This document shows, in pieces, positions 57,540-64,000 of a stretch of DNA of 64,000 nt. Position 1 is the stretch's first letter. Each line of letters begins with the position of its first letter. The stretch covers positions 1 through 64,000 of the forward strand of contig UQSF01000002.1 in NCBI GenBank assembly GCA_900543625.1, in the 5' to 3' direction. Made by a program: the position numbers and the translations under genes. The notes below the pieces were generated by a model. The model searched no databases. It was not told the DNA's origin and saw only the letters and a program-made list of their open reading frames with translations. Origin of the DNA: an uncultured Eubacteriales bacterium. Lineage in GTDB: Bacteria > Bacillota > Clostridia > Oscillospirales > Oscillospiraceae.

Positions 57540-59891
57540 TCAGTATCTGCCCAGCATGCTCGAATCACTCGTCACGAGCGTGACCTCCACAACCGTGCCG
57601 TGATCCAGCTGCGTGCCGGCTGCCACGGTCTGGCCGGAGACGATCTGTGCGGTGTCCGTGATGGAGCTGTTGGTCTTGATATACAGGCCCAGCGCGGCCA
57701 TGCGGTCGCGGGCCGTCTGATAGCTGAGATTGGTCAGATCTGGCATGGTCTCCTTGTCGGCCGAGGGCTCCTTGCCCGCATAGAGCAGGATGGTGCTGCC
57801 GCTGGCGACGACCGCGCCGCTGCCCGGAAGCTGCGCCGTGACCGTGTTGCCCTCGCCGTAGACGCGCGCCTGCAGGCCGACCTCCTCGAGCGCGGCCTTC
57901 GCCTGCTCGACGGACAGACCGGTCACGTTCGGCACGGTCTTATCCATGTACGTCTTTTCCGTCTCGGAATACGACGGCTCCACGCCGAGGTACGGCAGGA
58001 TGTCCGCCATCATTTTGCCGACGGTGGGCGCAGCCATCTGGCCGCCGCTGATGTAGATGCCGGTGCTGCTGCTCGGCGTATCGAGCAGCACGAGGATAAC
58101 GATCTGCGGGTCGTCCGCCGGGGCAAAGCCGATGAATGAGACGATGTATTCCTTCGCGCCGCCGGCCGCATCCTGCGCGACCTTTTCCGATGTGCCGGTC
58201 TTGCCGCCGATGCGGTAGCCGGCGACGTAGGCGTTCTTGCCGGTGCCGTCGACGGGATCGCCGACGACCTGCTCCAGGATCTGGCGCACGGTGGCGCTCG
58301 TCTGCTCGCTCACGACCTGGCGCACCACGGTCGGCGAATTGGACACGACCGCTTCCCCGTCGCCGTTGACGATGCTCTTGACCACATACGGCTTCATGAG
58401 ATAGCCGCCGTTGACGCAGGCGCTGACCGCCGTGATGAGCTGCAGCGGCGTGATCGTAAACGTCTGGCCGAACGAAGCCGCCGCGAGCTGCGAGAAGTTT
58501 TCGGGGTCATAGAACGTGTTCTGGCTCCACCAGATGCTGCCGCTCTCGCCGGACAGGTCGATGCCGGTCTTGGCGGTGAGGCTGCTGTCGACGTTGTTGG
58601 TCAGATTCAGGAAGCCGAACGCTTCGGCGTATTTGTAGAACGTGCGCGCGCCGACAAGCTGACCGATCTGCACGAGTGCGACGTTGCACGAGTGCTGCAT
58701 GGCCTGCGTGAGCGTCTGGCTGCCGTGACCGGCCGTCTTCCAGCACTTGACCGGATCGGTACGGCCGAGCACGGGGATGCTGCCGCCGCAGTAAAACGAC
58801 GAACTCTCGCTGACCACGCCCTCCTCGAGCGCCATGGCCAGCGTGATGATCTTAAACGTCGAGCCGGGCTCGTAGGTGTCCGAGAGCGCCTTGTTGCGCC
58901 ACTGCTTCTGCTGCGCGGCAGTCAGCAGCTCCGAGCGCTTGTCGGGATCGGTCTCGGCGTCAATGGCCTCCTGATCCTTGTCGCTGACCTTCTGGTAGTT
59001 GTTCAGGTCGAAATTCCCGAGCGAGACCATGCCGAGGATCGCGCCGGTGCTCGGGTCCATGGCAATGGCGGCCGCGCCGTTTTGCACGTCGTAGTCCTCG
59101 ACCGCCTGCTGCAGGTGCTTTTCGAGGTAATACTGGATGGTCGCGTCGATGGTCAGGTTCATGTCGTTGCCCTTCGTCTCGTCGTAATAATCCTCGTAGT
59201 TGACAAAGAGCATATCCGTGCCGCGGTTGTCCGTTGCGCGGATGATGCGGCCGGTGCTGCCGGTGAGGTAGCTGTCATAGCGCTGCTCAAGACCGTAGCG
59301 GCCCTCGTTGTCCTGCCCGACAAAGCCGATGACGTGCGCGGCCAGACTGCCGTAGGGATAGTACCGCTTGGTATCCGGCTCGATCTTGACGCCGATGAGC
59401 TTCTTCTCTTTTTTGAACGCGCGCACCTTTTCCGACACGTCCGGCTCGACCTTGCGCTTGACGACCTCATACCAGCGGTCGGTGTTTTTCGTCATGCTCA
59501 GGATCTTATCATAATCGACGTCGAGAATCTCGGAAAGTTCGCGCGCGATCAGCTGCGGGTCCTCGTTGTTCTTTGCGATCTCGGCCGGGCTGATGAAGAT
59601 CGTGTCGACCGAGGCGTTCATGGCCAGGATCTTGCCGTTCGTGTCATAGATCGCGCCGCGCGAGGCCGTGATCTCCGTCTCGCGTACCTGCTGGTCGATC
59701 GCCATTTTTTCATACTCGTCATGGTGTATGATCATGACGCTGAACAGCTTGATACCAAGGACAGCAAATGCAAGGATGCCGCACACAATCAAAAGCAGGC
59801 GTGTGCGGCGGAGCATCATGATATTCGGTGTTTTGGTACTTGCTCGAAAGGGCACGCGGTTATCCCGGCGCCCGGAAGTTTCATTCGCCAT
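57540..59891 (-). CDS. class B penicillin-binding protein with two PASTA domains
   Basis: The 783-residue transpeptidase has a basic N-terminus, a transmembrane helix at about 31-52, the pedestal domain (to about 260) and a transpeptidase domain with S344TFK, SCN near residue 403 and KTG near 560. Two PASTA repeats (VPNVTGLSVEQAK..., MPDLTNLSYQTAR...) fill the last 120 residues. It is a divisome PBP2/FtsI or SpoVD homologue. Two PASTA domains resemble PBP2x; SpoVD usually has one. AAGGAG precedes ATG. Confidence 0.94.
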   Translation of the reverse strand: MANETSGRRDNRVPFRASTKTPNIMMLRRTRLLLIVCGILAFAVLGIKLFSVMIIHHDEYEKMAIDQQVRETEITASRGAIYDTNGKILAMNASVDTIFISPAEIAKNNEDPQLIARELSEILDVDYDKILSMTKNTDRWYEVVKRKVEPDVSEKVRAFKKEKKLIGVKIEPDTKRYYPYGSLAAHVIGFVGQDNEGRYGLEQRYDSYLTGSTGRIIRATDNRGTDMLFVNYEDYYDETKGNDMNLTIDATIQYYLEKHLQQAVEDYDVQNGAAAIAMDPSTGAILGMVSLGNFDLNNYQKVSDKDQEAIDAETDPDKRSELLTAAQQKQWRNKALSDTYEPGSTFKIITLAMALEEGVVSESSSFYCGGSIPVLGRTDPVKCWKTAGHGSQTLTQAMQHSCNVALVQIGQLVGARTFYKYAEAFGFLNLTNNVDSSLTAKTGIDLSGESGSIWWSQNTFYDPENFSQLAAASFGQTFTITPLQLITAVSACVNGGYLMKPYVVKSIVNGDGEAVVSNSPTVVRQVVSEQTSATVRQILEQVVGDPVDGTGKNAYVAGYRIGGKTGTSEKVAQDAAGGAKEYIVSFIGFAPADDPQIVILVLLDTPSSSTGIYISGGQMAAPTVGKMMADILPYLGVEPSYSETEKTYMDKTVPNVTGLSVEQAKAALEEVGLQARVYGEGNTVTAQLPGSGAVVASGSTILLYAGKEPSADKETMPDLTNLSYQTARDRMAALGLYIKTNSSITDTAQIVSGQTVAAGTQLDHGTVVEVTLVTSDSSMLGRY

Positions 59892-59938
59892 GTCTGTCTC
59901 CTTGTTTCTGCGGGGATGGTACTATCATACAGGCTGGC

Positions 59939-60487
59939 TCATCGAAAATATTCCACAATGGAGGTGAGGAAATCGCCGAAACGGTCAGCAAGGCTCAGCG
60001 GCTCTGCCGCGGTCTGGTCCAGAACCACCGCCGTATCCGCGGCGTCACTGCTGCTGATGTAGTAGAGCTGATCGCTGCGCGGCTTTTGCATACCGAGCTC
60101 ATGGATGGCGTAGTCCTCGATCTCCGTGAGGTTGAACGCGCTCTCATAGTCGATGCGCAGGCGCGTCTGCTGCTCCTGCAGCTCGGCGTACTGATTCTCC
60201 AGCGCCGACACCTGCGCCGACGCCTGCGAGAGCTGCACGCGCGCGACGAGCGAAAAGACGATCAGCACGGCGGCAATGGCAAAGCCGAGCACCGCCATCG
60301 GGGCGATCGCCTGCTTGGGCCTCGGCGCAGACTCCGGGACGACGGTCTCCGTCGGCCGGGGTGCATGCGGCAGATCTACCGGAGCGGTACTGTACAGGTA
60401 CTCCTCCGCAGCCGTGCTGCGCAGGTCATACGCCGCGTTGCCGTCCATACGCGCTGTATTCCGTTTTCTCGAAGCGGGAGATGCCAT
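59939..60487 (-). CDS. ftsL: FtsL/DivIC-like septum protein
   Basis: The 182-residue bitopic protein has a Pro-rich cytosolic N-terminal region (about 1-62), one transmembrane helix (about 63-83) and a short coiled coil VSALENQYAELQEQQTRLRIDYE (about 93-115). This matches FtsL in topology and position between rsmH and the PBP gene. The N-terminal and C-terminal extensions are long compared with typical 90-120-residue FtsL. Identification rests on position and topology. Confidence 0.82.
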   Translation of the reverse strand: MASPASRKRNTARMDGNAAYDLRSTAAEEYLYSTAPVDLPHAPRPTETVVPESAPRPKQAIAPMAVLGFAIAAVLIVFSLVARVQLSQASAQVSALENQYAELQEQQTRLRIDYESAFNLTEIEDYAIHELGMQKPRSDQLYYISSSDAADTAVVLDQTAAEPLSLADRFGDFLTSIVEYFR

Positions 60488-60501
60488 GACGGATTCCTTT
60501 C

Positions 60502-61434
60502 TCAGACACGCTCCGCGACACGAAGTTTCGCGCTGCGGGCGCGGGGGTTGGATGCGAGTTCCTCCTCACCGGGCAGGATCGGCTTGCGGGAGACGCTGCG
60601 CAGCGTCTGCACAAAGCCGCAGGTGCATACCGGCGCCTCGCGCGGGCAGGTGCAGCCGTGCTCCCGCCGGGCGATGCCGGCCTTGACGATCCGGTCCTCG
60701 AGGGAATGGAAGCTGATGACGCACAGCCGCCCGCCGGTGCGGAGCTTATCGGGTGCGGTGTCCATCATCTCGCGCACCGCCGCCAGCTCATCGTTCACGG
60801 CGATGCGGATCGCCTGAAAGCTGCGCTTGGCGGGATGCTGCTTTTCGCGCAGCGCCGCGCCCGGCATGGCCGAGCGGATCACATCGACCAGCTCCATCGT
60901 GGTCGCGATCGGCTGCTGCGCCCGGGCGCGAACGATCGCCCCGGCGATGCGAGGTGCGTAGCGCTCCTCGCCGTATTCATACAAAATGCGCTTGAGTTCA
61001 CTCTCCGGCCACTCGTTGACAACGTTCCATGCGCTCAGCCCCTCGGTCGCGTCCATGCGCATATCGAGCGGCGCGTCGTGCATGTAGGAAAAGCCGCGCT
61101 CCGACTCGTCGAGCTGCGGCGAGGAGACACCGAGGTCAAAGAGCATGCCGTCCACGGCGTCGATGCCGAGGCGGTCAAGAATGGCGGCCGCGTCGCGGAA
61201 GTTGCCGTGCACGAGCTGCACACGGTCTCCAAACGGCGCCAGACGCGCACCGGCGCGCTCGATGGCCGTCTCATCGCGGTCAATGCCGATGAGCTTTCCG
61301 GTCGTGAGGCGCGCGGCGATCTGCTCGGAGTGGCCGCCCATGCCGAGCGTACCGTCGACATAGATGCCGTCCGGCCGGATGTTCAGATTTTCAATACACT
61401 CGTGCAGCAGCACGGAGACATGCAGGGCGTCCAT
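60502..61434 (-). CDS. rsmH: 16S rRNA (cytosine-1402-N4)-methyltransferase RsmH
   Basis: RsmH (MraW) methylates C1402 in the ribosomal P site. The 310-residue product begins LHVSVLLHECIENL, has the AdoMet loop VDGTLGMGGHSE near residue 27, and GMLFDLGVSSPQLD, ERGFSYMHDAPLDMRMD and CVISFHSLEDRIVK. Its ATG shares one base with the mraZ stop. Confidence 0.97.
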   Translation of the reverse strand: MDALHVSVLLHECIENLNIRPDGIYVDGTLGMGGHSEQIAARLTTGKLIGIDRDETAIERAGARLAPFGDRVQLVHGNFRDAAAILDRLGIDAVDGMLFDLGVSSPQLDESERGFSYMHDAPLDMRMDATEGLSAWNVVNEWPESELKRILYEYGEERYAPRIAGAIVRARAQQPIATTMELVDVIRSAMPGAALREKQHPAKRSFQAIRIAVNDELAAVREMMDTAPDKLRTGGRLCVISFHSLEDRIVKAGIARREHGCTCPREAPVCTCGFVQTLRSVSRKPILPGEEELASNPRARSAKLRVAERV

Positions 61435-61850
61435 CAGAAATCCAACTCCTCCATCACGGCGGCGATGTTCTCCGGCAGCGCCTCAAGCGGGCAGATCTCG
61501 TCCCAGCGCGCGCTGTCCCAGAACTCCGCGTGGTTGTTGCTGCCGACCACGGTGACGCTCTTGGTGAGACCCGCAAATTCACGCAGGTGCTGCGGCAGGA
61601 GAATACGCCCCTGCCCGTCCAGCTCACAGCGTGCGGCATACGCGAACAGCGGACGCATCTTGCGCTGCTGCACGTTGGTCATGGCCGCCACCCTGCGGGC
61701 GACGTCGTCCCAGTTTTCCTGACTGTAAGCAGACAGGCACTTCTCGGGCGAGATCGTCACATAAAACGTTTCGCCGAGTTCTTCGCGGAGCTTGGCCGGG
61801 ATGAACAGACGGCCTTTGGCGTCCAGCGTGTGCTGATAGATACCGGTCAT
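61434..61850 (-). CDS. mraZ: transcriptional regulator MraZ
   Basis: MraZ is an AbrB-fold regulator of the dcw cluster. The 138-residue product has two SpoVT-AbrB repeats, GIYQHTLDAKGRLFIPAKLRE at the start and CELDGQGRILLPQHLRE in the second half. The ATG at 61850 has AGGGGGGA upstream and is preferred to an in-frame extension that runs through the promoter. Three 10-bp-phased GTGG/AGGG repeats lie between promoter and start, likely its own operator. Confidence 0.96.
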   Translation of the reverse strand: MTGIYQHTLDAKGRLFIPAKLREELGETFYVTISPEKCLSAYSQENWDDVARRVAAMTNVQQRKMRPLFAYAARCELDGQGRILLPQHLREFAGLTKSVTVVGSNNHAEFWDSARWDEICPLEALPENIAAVMEELDF

Positions 61851-61907
61851 GCTGCATCCCCCCTTCTCCGGAATCGTGCACCTGCGCACCTCTTGCGTGG
61901 GGTTTTG

Positions 61908-61933
61908 CGCCCTTTTAAACCACTTCGCCCCAC
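61908..61933 (-). promoter_or_regulatory. MraZ operator (three repeats, 10-bp period)
   Basis: On the minus strand GTGGGG, GTGGTT and AGGGCG are spaced exactly 10 bases apart just after the predicted transcription start. Phased G-rich repeats are what MraZ binds in other bacteria. Confidence 0.65.
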
Positions 61934-61944
61934 ACGGTATCCTC

Positions 61945-61973
61945 ATTATAGTGGCAAGACGGAAAAATTGCAA
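61945..61973 (-). promoter_or_regulatory. promoter of the mraZ-to-ftsQ cluster
   Basis: TTGCAA, a 17-base spacer and a perfect TATAAT, 95 bases upstream of mraZ. Confidence 0.85.
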
Positions 61974-62168
61974 GGAGAAATTCCCGCCCATTTCTTGCAA
62001 TTTCCGACATTTCTGGCGATTCGACCGTTGTTTTCCCGGTCACAAGGCTTTGCGTTTCGCGCCGAAAAAAGGAAATGGCGGCACAAGATATGCCGCCAAA
62101 CCGGGAAAAAGCACCCGCCGGGAACACCGGGAGCGCATTGTGTGGGAAAAATTTTCGGCAAAACGCAA

Positions 62169-62197
62169 AACCGCCGCCGGAGCATCCGGCGGCGGTT
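62169..62197 (-). terminator. terminator of the uvrC-rsmD-coaD unit
   Basis: A perfect 12-bp stem AACCGCCGCCGG/CCGGCGGCGGTT with a 5-base loop is followed by TTTTGCG on the minus strand. Confidence 0.88.
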
Positions 62198-62219
62198 CAG
62201 GTGTGCGGTTAAGCGGCAG

Positions 62220-62774
62220 TCAGTTGACTTCCTCATCCAGCGGCGCATCGTCCTCGAAGTGGATCTCGGGCTGACGCGCAGCGGGTGCTGCAGCGGGCGC
62301 TGCGGGCGCGGCCGTGCTGCCGGCGACGCCCTGAAACGCGGCGTGCGCCTGCTGCACGTTGCCGAGCGCGGCGGAGATCGCCTCCTCCGTGCGGCGCAGC
62401 GCATCCACGCAAAACTGGCTCGAGGCCTGACGCAGTGCATCGGCCTTGGCCTGCGTGGAGGCGAGCATCTCGTTGCTGCGTGCCTTGGCAATGCGCACGA
62501 TCTCCTGATCGTTCACGAGCGCGCGGGCGCGCTCCTCTGCCTGATTGCGGATGCCCTCGGCCTCGCGTTTGGCGTTGTTGATGAATTCGTCGCGGGCGGA
62601 GACCAGACGCTTCGCCTCGGAAAGCTCGACCGGCATGGCGGTCTTGATCTCATCGAGGATCTCGAGAACCTGGTCGCGCTCGACGATGCACTTTTCGTTG
62701 CCGAGCGGCACGCCCCATGCCTCCGACACCATGGTATAAAGCTGGTCAATCAGTTCCATGACTTCGTTGTCCAT
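62220..62774 (-). CDS. coiled-coil protein of unknown function
   Basis: The 184-residue soluble protein starts MDNEVMELIDQLYTMVSEA. Residues 30-145 look like one long helical coiled coil rich in Ala, Glu and Arg, with NAKREAEGIRNQAEERARALV resembling V-type ATPase subunit H or DivIVA-type helices. A low-complexity Ala/Pro linker and an acidic tail EDDAPLDEEVN follow. GGGAGG stands before the ATG at 62774. It follows coaD and precedes the dcw cluster. An envelope or division-related scaffold role is possible from context only. Confidence 0.72.
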   Translation of the reverse strand: MDNEVMELIDQLYTMVSEAWGVPLGNEKCIVERDQVLEILDEIKTAMPVELSEAKRLVSARDEFINNAKREAEGIRNQAEERARALVNDQEIVRIAKARSNEMLASTQAKADALRQASSQFCVDALRRTEEAISAALGNVQQAHAAFQGVAGSTAAPAAPAAAPAARQPEIHFEDDAPLDEEVN

Positions 62775-62831
62775 TTTGTTTCCTCCCAAAGCGTGTTTCC
62801 GGCAGTGCCGGTCAAAACTTCCCGGATCCGA

Positions 62832-63323
62832 TCATTCGCTGCGCATGGCGCGCGCACGCACGTCCTCGATGATCTCACACGGTACAAACGGTGTCAGATC
62901 CGCACCGTAACCGGCAAGCTCCTTGACGACCGACGAACTGAGAAACGTGTACTTCTGGCTGGCCGTCAGGAACATGGTGTCGAGCTCCGGATTGATCTTC
63001 TTATTGATGAGCGCCATCTGGAATTCGTTTTCAAAATCCGTATTGGCGCGCAGGCCCTTGACGATCACCGCGCCCTCCGGGAAAGTCTTGGCGTACTCGG
63101 CGAGCAGGCCGTCAAACGTGTCCACCGCCACATTCGGGAAGCGGCCGATGACGCGGTGCGCCAGCGCCACCCGCTCCTCGCGCGTAAACATGGGGTGCAG
63201 TTTCCCGGCGTTGGGCATGATGCACACGACGACGCGGTCGAAAATCGTGGATGCGCGGCGGATGATGTTCAGGTGACCGAGGGTGATGGGGTCAAAGCTG
63301 CCGGGGTAAATCGCTGTTTTCAT
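62832..63323 (-). CDS. coaD: phosphopantetheine adenylyltransferase
   Basis: CoaD makes dephospho-CoA from 4'-phosphopantetheine and ATP. The 163-residue product starts MKTAIYPGSFDPITLGHLNII with the TxGH nucleotidyl transferase motif, and has KGLRANTDFENEFQM near residue 88 and the SSxVK segment (FLSSSVVKE). It overlaps rsmD by 4 bases, the common rsmD-coaD pair. Confidence 0.97.
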   Translation of the reverse strand: MKTAIYPGSFDPITLGHLNIIRRASTIFDRVVVCIMPNAGKLHPMFTREERVALAHRVIGRFPNVAVDTFDGLLAEYAKTFPEGAVIVKGLRANTDFENEFQMALINKKINPELDTMFLTASQKYTFLSSSVVKELAGYGADLTPFVPCEIIEDVRARAMRSE

Positions 63324-63862
63324 GCGTGGGTTCCCTTTCCGTAGAGCGTGAGCTTGATCTTGCCATAGCTGCGCTCCGTAAGCAGATAATATGGCTGAGG
63401 AAGCTGCGGAAGCTCCTTTTCACGGCGGCTTTCACACACGATGATGCCGCCCTCAGCTAATATATCAAACTGTACAACATTTGCAAGTGCTTTGTCAAGT
63501 AATCCCGTATCATACGGCGGATCGAGAAAGATCAGGTCGAATTTTCCGCACGTGCGCAGGTAGCCGAGCGCCTCCCCCTGCACGACATCGCCCTGCAGGC
63601 GGCAGTGCGCGAGGTTGGTGCGCACGAGCTGCACGGCCGCGCGGCTCTCATCGACGAACACGGCGCTGCGTGCACCGCGGCTGAGCGCCTCAATGCCGAG
63701 CTGACCGGTGCCGGCAAAGAGGTCGAGCACGCGCCGTCCCTCGATGTCGAACTGGATGAGGTTGAACATGGACTCCTTGACATTATCGGTCGTGGGACGG
63801 GAAGCCATCCCCTCCGGCTCACGCAGCTTACGGCCGCGCGCCGTACCTGTGATCACACGCAT
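63320..63862 (-). CDS. rsmD: 16S rRNA (guanine-966-N2)-methyltransferase RsmD
   Basis: The 180-residue Rossmann methyltransferase starts MRVITGTARGRKL, has the RPTTDNVKESMFN segment, AdoMet loop VLDLFAGTGQLGIEALSRG and the catalytic DPPY box (IFLDPPYD) near residue 117. AAGGAG lies 8 bases before the ATG at 63862. A longer start inside the upstream gene is rejected. It overlaps the end of uvrC by 10 bases. Confidence 0.96.
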   Translation of the reverse strand: MRVITGTARGRKLREPEGMASRPTTDNVKESMFNLIQFDIEGRRVLDLFAGTGQLGIEALSRGARSAVFVDESRAAVQLVRTNLAHCRLQGDVVQGEALGYLRTCGKFDLIFLDPPYDTGLLDKALANVVQFDILAEGGIIVCESRREKELPQLPQPYYLLTERSYGKIKLTLYGKGTHA

Positions 63863-64000
63863 GGCGATTCTCCTTTCGGGTGATAGTGATCGTAGACCGC
63901 GCGGGCGACGCCCGCCGGAACGGCCGCGCACAGCGCCTCATACGAGGCCGCGCGGATGGCCTTGACGCTGCGGAATTCGCGCAGCAGCGCGTTGCGCCGC
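63853..64000 (-). CDS. uvrC: excinuclease ABC subunit C, C-terminal fragment (cut by window edge)
   Basis: The last 49 codons of a minus-strand gene run off the window. They read RRNALLREFRSVKAIRAASY and then EALCAAVPAGVARAVYDHY, the C-terminal helix-hairpin-helix of UvrC (R-ALL--F-S---I--AS---L---VP). The expected central Gly of the final hairpin is shifted (VPAGVARAVY). UvrC makes both incisions in nucleotide excision repair. Identification from a short fragment is probable, not certain. Confidence 0.7.
   Translation of the reverse strand, partial: RRNALLREFRSVKAIRAASYEALCAAVPAGVARAVYDHYHPKGESPCV

Larger units (their letters stand above)
61851..62219. other. intergenic region upstream of mraZ
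   Basis: 369 bases containing, in leftward order, the terminator of the coiled-coil gene, a GGCGGCA/TGCCGCC hairpin at 62076-62096, the mraZ promoter and the MraZ operator. No further gene is visible. Confidence 0.7.

Noticed and set aside
1..64000. CRISPR array, prophage or insertion sequence
   Set aside because: No regularly spaced repeats, Cas genes, phage structural genes or transposases were seen; repeats present are limited to those listed.

Overview
The window is a dense, GC-rich chromosomal segment from a spore-forming member of the Clostridia. An Oscillospiraceae/Ruminococcaceae-type gut bacterium is the best guess. The support is a pro-sigma-K type sporulation sigma factor, BofA, a DUF3793 protein, a yaaL-bofA pair, Gram-positive gene orders (rimP-nusA-ylxR-ylxQ-infB-rbfA and mraZ-rsmH-ftsL-pbp), and a MurE with the meso-diaminopimelate signature. 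I see no prophage, insertion sequence, CRISPR array or rRNA. From about 9.7 kb onward most genes lie on the minus strand, so that is probably the leading strand here.

Layout. 0-9 kb: tRNA-Arg(CCG) with a duplicated 3' end; then plus-strand apbE, mpg, recG, an HD hydrolase and a diacylglycerol glycosyltransferase-like gene; then minus-strand alpha/beta hydrolase, a DUF3793-flavodoxin pair and an AraC regulator, the last two units sharing an operator-like palindrome. 9-17 kb: tRNA-Thr(CGT), a DnaA-box-like cluster, and the operon uvrB-polA-rimI-tsaD-radC. 16.5-22 kb: glycerol-1-phosphate dehydrogenase, a PAP2 phosphatase, an iron alcohol dehydrogenase, a COG2509 flavoprotein and tRNA-Gly(GCC). 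22-28 kb: a type IIA topoisomerase pair (parE/parC-like), a YitT protein and a transglutaminase-fold lipoprotein. 28-30 kb: yaaL-bofA, a hairpin-packed intergenic element and two tiny membrane proteins. 30-33 kb: ddl-murF and a DEDDh exonuclease. 33.9-41.6 kb: the translation/transcription operon rimP-nusA-ylxR-ylxQ-infB-rbfA-nrnA-truB-ribF, with a terminator-like hairpin between its promoter and first gene. 41.7-49.1 kb: a VanY-like carboxypeptidase, an AbrB-controlled ABC transporter, sigK, a histidine-rich CsoR, an ECF sigma/anti-sigma pair and a YihY protein. 49.2-61.9 kb: the division and cell-wall cluster from mraZ to ftsQ, with ftsZ on its own promoter. 62-64 kb: uvrC (3' end only), rsmD, coaD and a coiled-coil protein.

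How the genes fit together. Peptidoglycan precursor synthesis is split between the dcw cluster (murA, murE, mraY, murG, ftsW, PBP) and the distant ddl-murF unit; murC, murD and ftsA are not in the window. BofA and pro-sigma-K belong to the same late-sporulation checkpoint. Sigma-70-like promoters with 16-18 bp spacers and intrinsic terminators could be placed for most transcription units by eye. Gene starts were chosen from Shine-Dalgarno position, family alignment and overlap with the upstream gene. Family names are recognition from memory, not database results.
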